A DNA stretch of 38,498 nucleotides from a virus. A model generated the notes under the pieces. It saw nothing but the letters and a program-made list of their open reading frames with translations, was not told the origin of the DNA and did no database searches. Of the stretch, positions 1 to 6,574 are shown one piece after another (position 1 is the first letter of the stretch; each line of letters begins with the position of its first letter). Position numbers and translations under genes: made by a program. Location of the stretch: positions 1 to 38,498 of IMG/VR virus record IMGVR_UViG_3300037843_000314; one strand, given 5' to 3'.

Positions 1-183
1 GATGCCAGCGCCGTCGATCATCACGTTCGGGTCGTTAGAGACCTCGATGTCGGTGCTGCCCGCGACATAGCTGTTAATCTGGACGGACAAGTTGACGAGG
101 TTGCTGATGTCGATCCACGGCCCGTCGTTGTTCGGCGGGCTTCCCGTGATGGTGCTGTAAATCTGTAAGGTTTGAACCTGCAT
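1..183 (-). CDS. Small virion structural protein, N-terminal 61 residues (runs off the window)
   Basis: Reading leftward from an ATG at 183 there are 61 codons without a stop, reaching the window edge. The upstream strand carries a purine-rich GAGGGGTGAAAGAG stretch as ribosome binding site. The peptide contains WIDISNLVNLSVQI and later DIEVSNDPN, a beta-rich pattern of the kind seen in small phage virion proteins that bind along a capsid or tail. The gene has the same direction as the main structural block, and its leader is the structured segment at 250-410. No enzyme motif is visible. The structural role is inferred from composition and neighbours only. Confidence 0.6.
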   Translation of the reverse strand, partial: MQVQTLQIYSTITGSPPNNDGPWIDISNLVNLSVQINSYVAGSTDIEVSNDPNVMIDGAGI

Positions 184-285
184 GGCTCTTTCACCCCTCG
201 CCTAAAGGACATGATAGTTTGGAAAAGCGGTTTCAACTGGTAAAATGGACGATTGCCCGCTGCTGGGGTCGTTAGTAGAGTCCTG

Positions 286-403
286 CCCGACCCGTAAACC
301 CGGCATACTTGTCGGGTCTCGTCGGAGGCGTGATCCTCCGTGGGATGCCGGGGCTGGCAGGATGGTAAAAGTCCCGGCATCTATTCAGCTAGGCGCGGCA
401 TCC
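286..403. ncRNA. Structured intergenic segment with competing stems
   Basis: The segment holds CCCGAC (286-291) pairing with GTCGGG (311-316) and CGGAGG (323-328) pairing with CCTCCG (335-340). It also holds GATGCCGGG (344-352) pairing with CCCGGCATC (373-381). The loop of the first hairpin carries another CCCGGCAT (299-306), which could pair with the same 345-352 strand, and GGCATCC at 397-403 is a further partner. The structures therefore exclude each other. It lies in the leader of the gene at 1-183 if read leftward, or ahead of the small membrane ORF at 411 if read rightward. There is no U-tract, so a simple terminator is unlikely. No known riboswitch class was recognised. Confidence 0.4.
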
Positions 404-410
404 AATGCGT

Positions 411-560
411 ATGGGGCAAGAAACAAAGAGCTTGCTGCTACGGGCACTGATCATTCTTTTGATCTCCGCTGTTGGGACTGCCCTCATTATCATTCCTCTT
501 TTCTTCTATATCGGCAGTGCCATCAACATCCTCGTTTATCTGGTTCAGAGCTTTCGCTAA
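411..560 (+). CDS. Possible 49-residue membrane peptide, holin-like (antisense to the HNH gene tail)
   Basis: An ATG at 411 opens 49 codons ending in TAA at 560. After a polar start (MGQETKS) nearly all residues are hydrophobic: a segment at about 8-34 (LLLRALIILLISAVG onward) and a second weaker one at about 35-46, ending in QSFR. This looks like a small membrane protein such as a holin-type or inner-membrane peptide. Against it, no good ribosome binding site precedes the ATG. It also overlaps the last 41 codons of the leftward nuclease gene, whose acidic tail would give a hydrophobic antisense strand by chance. A promoter-like TTGGAA-16-TAAAAT lies at 219-246. Function is unproven. Confidence 0.35.
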   Translation: MGQETKSLLLRALIILLISAVGTALIIIPLFFYIGSAINILVYLVQSFR

Positions 561-941
561 AAGCCTCGGATCGTCCTTGAAGCATTCCATCCCCCGGTTG
601 CAGCTAGTGCACAGGAGCCGCTTCTGGGTGCCGAAGACGTGGACGTGGGTGTCGCGGTGGTATAGCGTGAGGGAGGCTCCACAAATAAGGCACTTCTTGT
701 CCTGCGAACGCCAAAGCTCCAGGTAGTCGCCCGGCGTCATGCGCCACTTCTGCTCAAGAAGCTGCTCAAAGGCTGCGACCTTGGCCCAGAACGACCCGGT
801 GTAGGCGTTGTGACAGGTCTTGCAGTAGTCTTGCTTGCCAGAGGTGGTGCGACGATTCTCACCGAAGGCGTCGAGAGGAAGGCGCTTAGAACATTTGTTG
901 CACCACTTGGAGTGTTGGTCGAAGAGCCGTTTACGCCCCAT
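438..941 (-). CDS. Endonuclease VII/HNH-superfamily nuclease, probable free-standing homing endonuclease
   Basis: The product has 167 residues. The N-terminal third has a zinc-binding pattern, CNKC followed by CKTC. The middle carries CLICG, then a His-rich stretch THVHVFG, then LLCTSCNRGMECFKDDPRLL. This last part matches the C-terminal half of the Endo VII family signature (LLC..CN..L..F.DDP). In the usual family signature an Asp precedes the first His of the D-H-x-H motif; here the residue aligned there is Thr. About 35 acidic, disordered-looking residues follow the domain. The gene faces away from the structural gene at 1037. A perfect inverted repeat sits just before its start codon (945-968). 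A role in junction resolution instead of homing is possible. Confidence 0.75.
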   Translation of the reverse strand: MGRKRLFDQHSKWCNKCSKRLPLDAFGENRRTTSGKQDYCKTCHNAYTGSFWAKVAAFEQLLEQKWRMTPGDYLELWRSQDKKCLICGASLTLYHRDTHVHVFGTQKRLLCTSCNRGMECFKDDPRLLAKALNQINEDVDGTADIEEKRNDNEGSPNSGDQKNDQCP

Positions 942-944
942 AGC

Positions 945-968
945 CTCTAATTTTTCCCCTAATTAGAG
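945..968. promoter_or_regulatory. Inverted repeat at the start of the HNH gene
   Basis: CTCTAATT (945-952) and AATTAGAG (961-968) form a perfect 8-bp stem with an 8-base loop, three bases before the nuclease ATG at 941. On the leftward mRNA the loop is AGGGGAAA, the only good Shine-Dalgarno candidate. It is 14 bases from the ATG in linear sequence, and the stem would bring it closer. It probably controls translation of the nuclease. An operator for the divergent promoters is the alternative. Confidence 0.5.
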
Positions 969-996
969 TTCTGTATTGAGGATTTTTCCGCTACCC

Positions 997-1016
997 GTGT
1001 CCTTTGCAGAGGACAC
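997..1016 (+). promoter_or_regulatory. Leader hairpin ahead of the repeat structural gene
   Basis: GTGTCCT (997-1003) pairs perfectly with AGGACAC (1010-1016) around a 6-base loop. It lies in the leader of the gene starting at 1037, upstream of its AAAGG ribosome binding site. It may stabilise the mRNA. No clear promoter hexamers were found between the two divergent genes. Confidence 0.4.
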
Positions 1017-1036
1017 TTCCTCCAAAGGCTTATCAA

Positions 1037-2722
1037 ATGGCTAACAACATCGTTCTTAACCCGCAACGCGGCGACTCCTTCGCCCTGACGGGCGTGGCAA
1101 GCGCATACAACCAGGCGAATGCGTTCGCGGTGATCGGCGTGACCGTCTACAGCACCGCCAGCATCTCGGCGCACGCGAACAACGCCCTCGCGGGCCAGGC
1201 GCTTACGATCTCCGGCTTCGCCTCGGCGGGCAACAACGGCACGTTCCTTGTCACCGCATCCACGGCGACTACCGTGACGACCAACAACGGCAGCGGCGTG
1301 GTTGTTGTGGCGGCGGGCACCGCGAGCTTCGAGAAGCAAGGCTACCTGCCGGGGTACGCCTCGAAGATCGAGAACCTGATGTGCAACCAGCAGGGGGACA
1401 ACGTCACCGTCAATCCCGGCGGCTCAGCTTATTTCGCGGGCAGCCCGGCGGAACCCTCCGGCGACCTGCTCATTGCCGTCGCCATCGGCATGAAGAGCCT
1501 CTGGCCCTTCGACCAGTTGCACGGGGAATCCCCCGACTTCGGTTACCTGCAAGGCCTGAACGACTTCAACGCCAACCCCGTCATCACGGACAACAGCAGC
1601 GGGACGTTTCCGACGCCGATCACCGAGATCATCCTACAGTCAACATCGTACACTGTGACCAGCGTGGCCGCGGGCACCGGGGTGTACGCGGGCACGTTCA
1701 CGGGCGGTGGGTCGAACGGCTACGTGGGGTACTACTTCACCATAGCGGGCTTCGTGAACAGCCAGAACAACGGCACGTACATCTGCACGGCGTCCACGGC
1801 TATCGCGCTCACGCTCACCAACCCCAACAGCATAGCGGAGACGCACGCCGCAACCGCCACTGCTAACGCCATCGAGGTGGTCACGACCAACGCCTTGGAA
1901 GTCGGCGACCAGGTCGTACTGGCCGGCACGCAGGAGTCGTTCCTGAACGGGACCACGTTGCAAGTCGTGGTCGCCGGGGGCACGTACTTCACGGCGAACT
2001 ACCCACCGTCCTGGATCGGCTGGCCCGTAACCTACACCAATGCCTCGGACACGGGCACCGCGACCGAGGCGGGCGGCAACGAATGGACCCTCGTGACGAA
2101 CCTCAACCTCGCGGACTCGGACTACACCGTGGGCGCGACGCCTCCGGCAGCGCCGGGGCCGTGGCCGTCCAGCAAGTGGAACCTCGACGGCTACTACCCG
2201 AGCGTCTACATCTGGGTCTGCCAGAACGCCATCGCCGGGAGCTACAAGGTCAACCTGAACTCCATGTATCAGAACGGCATCGACCCGCCGCAGGACCTCG
2301 CGGCAGGCAAGCCGATCTTCGACGGCGGCGTGAACTTCCAGGTCTTCTGCTTCTCCGGCGCGGCTTTGTCGGGGGCGGTTGATTCATCCGCTATCGGCAC
2401 ATCGGCAGCCAACCCGGCCGACGCGGGGTCTTACATCAACACATACGCAGCCAACGGCGACCTGCTTTTCTCCGTCGGCCTCCAGAAGAGCGGCAACGTC
2501 TTCAGCGGGGGAGACGTCCTCGCCGGGACCGGGACCGGGTCGCCGCCCTATGGGGCACCGATGACCGTGATCTCCTACGGGAAGCTGGTCGGTTCCGAGG
2601 CGCACTACGCGGTGGAGTACGCGCTCACGCCCGCTGGCTCAGCCGGAGCCTACAACCCCAACTGGATCAACCCTCTCGGGTACGAGATGGTGGTCGCATC
2701 AATCGCAATCAAGTCCGTCTAA
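1037..2722 (+). CDS. Large repeat-containing virion surface protein
   Basis: The product has 561 residues if it starts at the ATG at 1037, which has AAAGG eight bases upstream. A TTG 11 codons earlier lies inside the leader hairpin and is less likely. It is rich in Gly, Ala, Thr, Asn and Val with almost no charged helices, typical of beta-structured phage surface proteins. It contains three copies of a roughly 70-residue module of the form AGF..S.NNGTY..TAST followed by T/V-rich strands (about residues 30-100, 205-280 and 280-350). The second copy contains IAGFVNSQNNGTYICTAST. The same module occurs in the protein at 14929-16089. It is the only structural-looking gene on the + strand and ends at a terminator. 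It is likely a fibre, decoration or adsorption protein; the exact role is unknown. Confidence 0.6.
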   Translation: MANNIVLNPQRGDSFALTGVASAYNQANAFAVIGVTVYSTASISAHANNALAGQALTISGFASAGNNGTFLVTASTATTVTTNNGSGVVVVAAGTASFEKQGYLPGYASKIENLMCNQQGDNVTVNPGGSAYFAGSPAEPSGDLLIAVAIGMKSLWPFDQLHGESPDFGYLQGLNDFNANPVITDNSSGTFPTPITEIILQSTSYTVTSVAAGTGVYAGTFTGGGSNGYVGYYFTIAGFVNSQNNGTYICTASTAIALTLTNPNSIAETHAATATANAIEVVTTNALEVGDQVVLAGTQESFLNGTTLQVVVAGGTYFTANYPPSWIGWPVTYTNASDTGTATEAGGNEWTLVTNLNLADSDYTVGATPPAAPGPWPSSKWNLDGYYPSVYIWVCQNAIAGSYKVNLNSMYQNGIDPPQDLAAGKPIFDGGVNFQVFCFSGAALSGAVDSSAIGTSAANPADAGSYINTYAANGDLLFSVGLQKSGNVFSGGDVLAGTGTGSPPYGAPMTVISYGKLVGSEAHYAVEYALTPAGSAGAYNPNWINPLGYEMVVASIAIKSV

Positions 2723-2740
2723 CCGCAGTTAAATGCTGGA

Positions 2741-2771
2741 AAGGGGCGCTAACCAGCGCCCCTTCTTTTTT
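2741..2771 (+). terminator. Rho-independent terminator
   Basis: AAGGGGCGCT (2741-2750) pairs perfectly with AGCGCCCCTT (2755-2764) around an AACC loop, followed by a run of T. It ends transcription of the gene at 1037-2722 and separates it from the next promoter. Confidence 0.9.
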
Positions 2772-2833
2772 GCTTATCCGAAAATTAGCAGTATTGGGTA
2801 TTTAGAAGTGTGTGGACACCCTACGCCTTCGGG

Positions 2834-2862
2834 CTGACACTTGTCCTTATCACGATTATACT
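2834..2862 (+). promoter_or_regulatory. Sigma70-type promoter for the GIY-YIG gene and its downstream genes
   Basis: CTGACA (2834-2839) and TATACT (2857-2862) are separated by 17 bases, each close to the bacterial consensus. The AT-rich region downstream leads to the GIY-YIG gene at 2897. The DNA between the terminator and this gene holds nothing else beyond a weak AAGTGT/ACACTT repeat around a TTCG tetraloop (2806-2843). Confidence 0.7.
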
Positions 2863-2896
2863 ACAAAATTTTAAGTCTTATTGGAGTTTTTGACAA

Positions 2897-3541
2897 ATGC
2901 AAGGCGTTTATGCGTGGACGAACACGGTCAACGGCAAGGTCTACGTAGGGTCGTCAACCGATGTGTGCAGGCGGAAGAGTGCCCACTTGCGACGCCTGAA
3001 AGCTGGGAAACACGAAAATGAGCACTTACAACGAGCTTGGAACAAGTACGGTCCCACCGCTTTCGAGTTTGAAATTCTTGAAGTAGTAGACGATCTAATC
3101 TGGCTTCGTGCCAGAGAAACAGCTTGGATATATCATCTTCAATCCGCCAACTCCGAATATGGTTATAATTCCGCAATTGACGGTTGGAATCCAGTTACCG
3201 CCACGCCTGCCATTCGAAAAAAGCTCAGTCAATCCCTAAAAAAGCGTTGGGCTAATGGTCAAGTTAAACGCCCCACGTATGAGCAAATGGCGGGGCAACG
3301 GGCGACTCTAAAAGCAAAGTGGGCAGACCCCGTTTGGCGTACTGCTATTCTTGAAAAACGTAAAAATCAATGGACACCTGAAGCCCGATTCAAAAAGTCA
3401 ACACAAGCTAAGAATCAATGGACATCTGAACAACGCACTGCACAAGCCGCACGTTTGCGTAAGCAACAACTTAATAACCCAGAAATGTCTCACCGTGGTG
3501 GTCTCAAAGGTTCATCTGCGCGGTGGAAAAAGGAGAACTAA
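2897..3541 (+). CDS. GIY-YIG homing endonuclease
   Basis: The product has 214 residues. The N-terminal GIY-YIG nuclease domain (about 1-95) shows GVYAWTNTVNGKVYVGSS, the catalytic Arg region CRRK, and a conserved Glu in LRARETAWI. The C-terminal half is basic and has repeated helix-forming units (KNQWTPEAR and KNQWTSEQR), the kind of modular DNA-binding tail found in free-standing phage homing endonucleases. GGAG lies ten bases before the ATG, and a sigma70-type promoter lies at 2834-2862. The coding sequence is clearly more AT-rich than the structural genes, consistent with later arrival. It is inserted directly ahead of the sigma-like gene, whose reading frame stays open back into this gene. 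Confidence 0.9.
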   Translation: MQGVYAWTNTVNGKVYVGSSTDVCRRKSAHLRRLKAGKHENEHLQRAWNKYGPTAFEFEILEVVDDLIWLRARETAWIYHLQSANSEYGYNSAIDGWNPVTATPAIRKKLSQSLKKRWANGQVKRPTYEQMAGQRATLKAKWADPVWRTAILEKRKNQWTPEARFKKSTQAKNQWTSEQRTAQAARLRKQQLNNPEMSHRGGLKGSSARWKKEN

Positions 3542-3590
3542 AATTTCGGAAAATACGCCATATTTTGACTCTGTGACTAGCGCGAGAGCC

Positions 3591-4283
3591 ATGCTTCTTT
3601 CTGAAGAAGATCAGCTTGAAGGTACAACAACAATTTCGTTAGAGACTCAGGGTGACCTCACAGCGGAGGAGGACGTTTTAACGTTTATCACGGAGAACTT
3701 CCCGGAGTTCCTGAGGTTCCTGCGCTACCTGAAGAAGGAAGACCAGGAGCTTTTGCTTTCGTACTACCTGTTGAGCAAGACCCAGAACACCCTTGCGATC
3801 ATCCACAAGTCAACGCAGACGGTCTGCTCCTTTCGCATACGCATGGCGGTCAAGACGCTGGCGTGCTTCATCATGATGGGAGAGCCAACGACGGACAGGA
3901 TGCACGACATCCTCGAAAGGACCGGGCTTGAGAAAAGTCTTGAGAGGATCGACCTGTCGGAGGTTATCGACCTCTATGCGAAGACGCGCTCGTTCCAGCG
4001 GATTGCGGAGGTACATCATCTGCACAGGCCCGACATCCGCCGCGCCATGAGCCGCGCCTCGAAGGCGCTCATGGAGTCGGAGATTGCGCAGGAGCACGCG
4101 CTCGGAGCCTACATCCACTCGCTGATCGACAAGGCGAACCCGTCCGGCGTCGGCTACAGCAAGAGGAAGATGCAGAAGCTTGGGCACCTGTATCGTTGCG
4201 ATCCCCCCATTCTGGGGGAGTTCCGCATAGACGTCTCGGACCCGGACTTCGACCACATGTTCGTGTCGCGGGCGAACAGATGA
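3591..4283 (+). CDS. Sigma region 4-like helix-turn-helix protein
   Basis: From the ATG at 3591 the product has 230 residues. The frame is open further back into the GIY-YIG gene, and a GTG at 3573 is another possible start, so the true N-terminus is unsure. Residues 45-90 (KKEDQELLLSYYLLSKTQ, then QTVCSFRIRMAVKTL) look like sigma70 region 4, with a helix-turn-helix and the Q-T...R...A recognition helix. A second helix-turn-helix-like segment (EVIDLYAKTRSFQRIAEVHH) follows near residues 125-145. It could be a phage sigma-like regulator or a small terminase-type DNA-binding protein; the sequence does not decide between them. It overlaps the next gene by ATGA. Confidence 0.6.
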   Translation: MLLSEEDQLEGTTTISLETQGDLTAEEDVLTFITENFPEFLRFLRYLKKEDQELLLSYYLLSKTQNTLAIIHKSTQTVCSFRIRMAVKTLACFIMMGEPTTDRMHDILERTGLEKSLERIDLSEVIDLYAKTRSFQRIAEVHHLHRPDIRRAMSRASKALMESEIAQEHALGAYIHSLIDKANPSGVGYSKRKMQKLGHLYRCDPPILGEFRIDVSDPDFDHMFVSRANR

Positions 4284-4504
4284 GAGAGACTTGTCAAGTC
4301 TGGGTCGGAGGTTTGGATGATTATCGCCAGTGTGATGCGCCAGCCGTAGACTATTACATGGGCGACGATGGCACCGTTCTAGGCAGGAAGTTCTGGCTCT
4401 GCGCCTACCATTGGGACATCCACACAAAAGCACTCGCGATGATGGCTAATGGTTGTCATAGTGGACTAGCTCAAAACGACCCGTGTCGGAGTGCTCGACG
4501 ATAG
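4280..4504 (+). CDS. Small Cys/His protein, possible zinc-binding
   Basis: The product has 74 residues. The ATG at 4280 overlaps the stop of the upstream gene (ATGA), indicating translational coupling. Cys residues at the start (ETCQVW), in YRQCDAPA and in LCAYHWDIH form a CxnCxnCxxH pattern that could hold one zinc. The last 19 codons run antisense into the end of the convergent phosphoesterase gene. The function is unknown. Confidence 0.6.
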   Translation: MRETCQVWVGGLDDYRQCDAPAVDYYMGDDGTVLGRKFWLCAYHWDIHTKALAMMANGCHSGLAQNDPCRSARR

Positions 4505-5183
4505 CAGTCAGGGACTCGACCCAATCCCCGCAGTTGAAATAACTGTCGCCGTCTTTTACATCTCTTAGCGCAGGCGTATGAATATGCCCGCATATGACCC
4601 CGTTTGCGCCTTCCTGTCGAGCAAGTTCGAGAAGAGACGCTTCGAAGTCCCCTACATAAGCCACAGCCCCCTTGACAGTCTTTTTGATCGCAGCAGAGAA
4701 AGACCAGAACTTCATACCGAAGAGCTTGCGGCACCAGTTCACGGAAGCATTGAATCCCACGAGCCAGTCATAGAGAACAGACCCGAACTTGGCGAGCCAA
4801 ACGGCATGCCCCATCACGGGGTCGAAGAGGTCGCCGTGGATCACCAAGAACCGCCGGCCGTCGAGGGCTTCAAAGATCACTTTATCCACGACCTCGATGC
4901 CGCCCAATTCAAAGCCCTCGAAGAGGCGTAGTTCAGGATCATGGTTGCCGGGGAGTAAAATGAACTTTTGGCCCTTGCGTGCCTTGCGGAGGATTTTTTG
5001 GATGACGGTGTTCGCCTCTGGGGGCCAATGGCGGCTGCGCCGGACTTCCCACATGCCCAGGAAGTCACCGACGATGTACCAGACCGTGGCGTCATTATCC
5101 CGCAAGAAATTGAGCAGCGCCGAGTAGTTGCAGGCTCCGCCAAGATGCAAGTCGCTTATGAAGATGCTGCGGTATGAAGGCAT
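4446..5183 (-). CDS. LpxH-type calcineurin-like metallophosphoesterase
   Basis: The product has 245 residues, about the size of UDP-2,3-diacylglucosamine diphosphatase (LpxH, COG2908), an inner-membrane-associated lipid A pathway enzyme. Metal-ligand motifs are in order: SDLHLG (D11, H13), VGD (D40), PGNHD (N80, H81), IHGD (H116) and CGHIHTP near residue 200. The central insertion with WSFSAAIKKTVKGA and a hydrophobic face is typical of COG2908 and not of general phosphatases. The usual D or E of GDxxD/E is Gly (GDFLG). The ATG follows the TAA of the preceding small gene directly, so it is the last gene of a coupled leftward set. Substrate is inferred from family only. It might modify host envelope lipids or act on another diphosphate. 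Confidence 0.8.
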   Translation of the reverse strand: MPSYRSIFISDLHLGGACNYSALLNFLRDNDATVWYIVGDFLGMWEVRRSRHWPPEANTVIQKILRKARKGQKFILLPGNHDPELRLFEGFELGGIEVVDKVIFEALDGRRFLVIHGDLFDPVMGHAVWLAKFGSVLYDWLVGFNASVNWCRKLFGMKFWSFSAAIKKTVKGAVAYVGDFEASLLELARQEGANGVICGHIHTPALRDVKDGDSYFNCGDWVESLTAIVEHSDTGRFELVHYDNH

Positions 5184-5327
5184 TTACTCAGTATAGTAGG
5201 CTGTCCAGTCTTTGAGAAGCTCCTCGGCTTCCTTGCGGGTCTTGACTTGCGGCCCGTAGACCGTGCCCTTCTCGTCCTGCACGGCGAAGCCGCCGTCCTT
5301 CTTCGCGATCTCAAGCCTGGTCTTCAA
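5184..5327 (-). CDS. Small 47-residue protein (TTG start)
   Basis: A TTG at 5327 is preceded by a strong AGGAAAGG seven bases upstream, and the 47-residue product (ending ELLKDWTAYYTE) reads as a compact alpha/beta peptide with GGFAVQDEKGTVYG. It overlaps the preceding gene by 17 bases, and its TAA is followed at once by the ATG of the phosphoesterase. An upstream ATG at 5402 in the same frame would give 72 residues but lies inside the Cys-protein gene and lacks a good binding site. No function is recognised. Confidence 0.65.
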   Translation of the reverse strand: MKTRLEIAKKDGGFAVQDEKGTVYGPQVKTRKEAEELLKDWTAYYTE

Positions 5328-5520
5328 AACTAAGCCTTTCCTGCTGCTCGTCGTAATCCACGCTTTTGGTCTCGGCAGCCAAGCCGCGATGGAACTTTTC
5401 AAACGCCTGGCATTTCACAGGATGGCGACGCAGGAAGCGCTTCCTGTCCTTTTTCTCGCTGCAAACGGCTCCGCACTTGAGGCAGGTCAGCATGTGCGAA
5501 GGGCAGGTCTCAGTGTCCAT
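5311..5520 (-). CDS. Small Cys/His zinc-finger-like protein
   Basis: From the ATG at 5520 the product has 69 residues: CLKCGAVCSEKKDRK, then RRHPVKC, giving a CxxC...HxxxxC arrangement that could bind zinc. It overlaps the end of the lipoprotein gene by 11 bases in another frame. The open frame extends further back, but upstream codons overlap the lipoprotein gene and look unnatural. It is probably a small DNA- or protein-binding factor; the function is unknown. Confidence 0.6.
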   Translation of the reverse strand: MDTETCPSHMLTCLKCGAVCSEKKDRKRFLRRHPVKCQAFEKFHRGLAAETKSVDYDEQQERLSFEDQA

Positions 5521-6025
5521 ATTTCCCGCCCAATTCGGCGCGAAGGCATGAGCGGCCATTTGTTTCGACGCACGGCGGGGCGCTCGGTCTTTGCGTCGAT
5601 CTTGGGACGGGCTGAATCGCCACATTGATGCCGTTGATGCCAAGGTACCCTTCGGGGGTTATCGGCGTGGCGAATGCGGTAAAGTCTGGAATGAAGGTGT
5701 CCTCCGAGTCGGAGTAAACGTAAATGGTAAGGTAAGAAACGTCGTCACCGTTGAGTGCGTTCACGTAGCCGCAAATTGCCACGCCCCGAGCGGTTCCGGC
5801 GTACACATACCGCTGGATCAGCTTTTCTCTCGCCGCGAGAAGTCCGCCCATCGTGGTTTCGTGGCGGGGGCGGTAGAGGATGGGACCTTGTTGCGCAGGG
5901 GAAGTCGGAGTGGTGGAGCCTTGCTGCGCGGGTGGGGTTGGAACGGTCTGCGCGACAGCGTCACCGATTCCAGCGCAGGAAGCGATCAGCAGGGCTAGGG
6001 CAAAAGTTATCAGGAATCTTTTCAT
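5510..6025 (-). CDS. Small lipoprotein
   Basis: The product has 171 residues. It begins MKRFLITFALALLIASC, a lipoprotein signal peptide whose lipobox is IASC with Cys17 as the lipidated residue. AAAGGAG precedes the ATG at good spacing. A short Pro/Gln repeat (TPPAQQGS, SPAQQGP) forms a linker, followed by a mixed domain with ARGVAICGYVNALNGDD and TIYVYSDSED. The protein would be anchored in the host envelope, facing the periplasm. Phage lipoproteins of this size can be outer-membrane spanin subunits or superinfection-exclusion factors; neither is supported by a specific motif. The neighbouring LpxH-like gene points to an envelope theme. Confidence 0.75.
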   Translation of the reverse strand: MKRFLITFALALLIASCAGIGDAVAQTVPTPPAQQGSTTPTSPAQQGPILYRPRHETTMGGLLAAREKLIQRYVYAGTARGVAICGYVNALNGDDVSYLTIYVYSDSEDTFIPDFTAFATPITPEGYLGINGINVAIQPVPRSTQRPSAPPCVETNGRSCLRAELGGKYGH

Positions 6026-6056
6026 GCGGCTCCTTTAAGTTCCCTCATAGAGGGCG

Positions 6057-6320
6057 CTAGCTCACATATGCTACAACTTCGTAGCGCCCGGTGACTTCCA
6101 GCTTGTGCCACGACAGGGACAGATAGCTGCGCTCGGCGACGCGCTCGTTGACGCGCCCATCACGACCGCAGTAGATTCCCGGCTCCATCTCGTCGAAGCC
6201 GTACTGTTTCAGGATAGCATCAATCTGAGTGATTGGCAGAAAATCGTGGTAGGTGCCGCAAAGGGTGAACAGGTCGGCGTTGACTCGGCTGCGCTGGCGG
6301 CTCTCAATCTTTGCTGTCAT
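6057..6320 (-). CDS. Conserved-looking 87-residue protein
   Basis: The ATG at 6320 has AGGAGAACACG directly upstream and overlaps the TGA of a small ORF (ATGA), which supports this start. The product (MTAKIESRQRSRVNADLF onward) has an alpha/beta pattern with ITQIDAILKQYGFDEMEPGIYCG and ends YEVVAYVS. An in-frame ATG at 6440 with its own GGAGGGG would add 40 Cys-rich residues. Codon choice argues against that longer form. The function is unknown. Confidence 0.65.
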   Translation of the reverse strand: MTAKIESRQRSRVNADLFTLCGTYHDFLPITQIDAILKQYGFDEMEPGIYCGRDGRVNERVAERSYLSLSWHKLEVTGRYEVVAYVS

Positions 6321-6457
6321 CGTGTTCTCCTCTGGGCGATCTTCGCAACCACAGGGGTCAGAATCGGGGCATCCATGTCCAACGACCGACCTGCAAGAAC
6401 CGCAGACTTCATGGACTCGACCATTGACTTCTGTTTCCATTTTGGTTTCCCCTCCAT
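6317..6457 (-). CDS. Small 46-residue protein (start uncertain)
   Basis: The frame ending in TGA at 6317 gives a basic 46-residue peptide from the ATG at 6457, or 35 residues from 6424, containing SMKSAVLAGRSLDMDAP and ending RRTR. Third-codon positions are GC-rich like the neighbours, and the TGA overlaps the next gene's ATG. The competing frame from the ATG at 6440 has a better ribosome binding site but poorer codon choice. Only one of the two is likely to be the main product. Confidence 0.4.
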   Translation of the reverse strand: MEGKPKWKQKSMVESMKSAVLAGRSLDMDAPILTPVVAKIAQRRTR

Positions 6458-6461
6458 CCGT

Positions 6462-6491
6462 AGTATACAGCCGTGAGACCGAATTCGTCTA
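6462..6491 (-). promoter_or_regulatory. Promoter with the recurring GGCTGTATACT element
   Basis: On the leftward strand TAGACG (6491-6486) and TATACT (6467-6462) are 18 bases apart, and the -10 is preceded by CGGCTG. The same GGCTGTATACT block with 18-base spacing occurs at 30948-30977 and 31762-31791. It would drive the leftward set from 6457 to 4446. Confidence 0.6.
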
Positions 6492-6574
6492 GTTTTAAGT
6501 GCTTTGTTTTCAAACATAAAATCCGCCTTTCCGTGCAATTCATAGGCTTTGGTTAGTTACGGTATTAAGCTTTA

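Noticed and set aside
21-380. 119-codon leftward ORF across the structured segment and the 61-residue start
   Set aside because: It runs out of frame through the well-supported gene at 1-183, with unnatural composition (poly-Thr/Ser/Arg end).
250-400. Possible tRNA in the hairpin-rich segment
   Set aside because: No T-loop (GTTCRAnnC), no seven-base acceptor stem with matching D-arm on either strand.
245-580. 111-codon rightward ORF
   Set aside because: No binding site, arginine-rich low-quality sequence, and it overlaps both the nuclease gene and the better membrane ORF.
5190-5195. Another TATACT (leftward) near the phosphoesterase start
   Set aside because: Lacks the GGCTG block and any -35 at 16-19 bases; lies inside a coding region.
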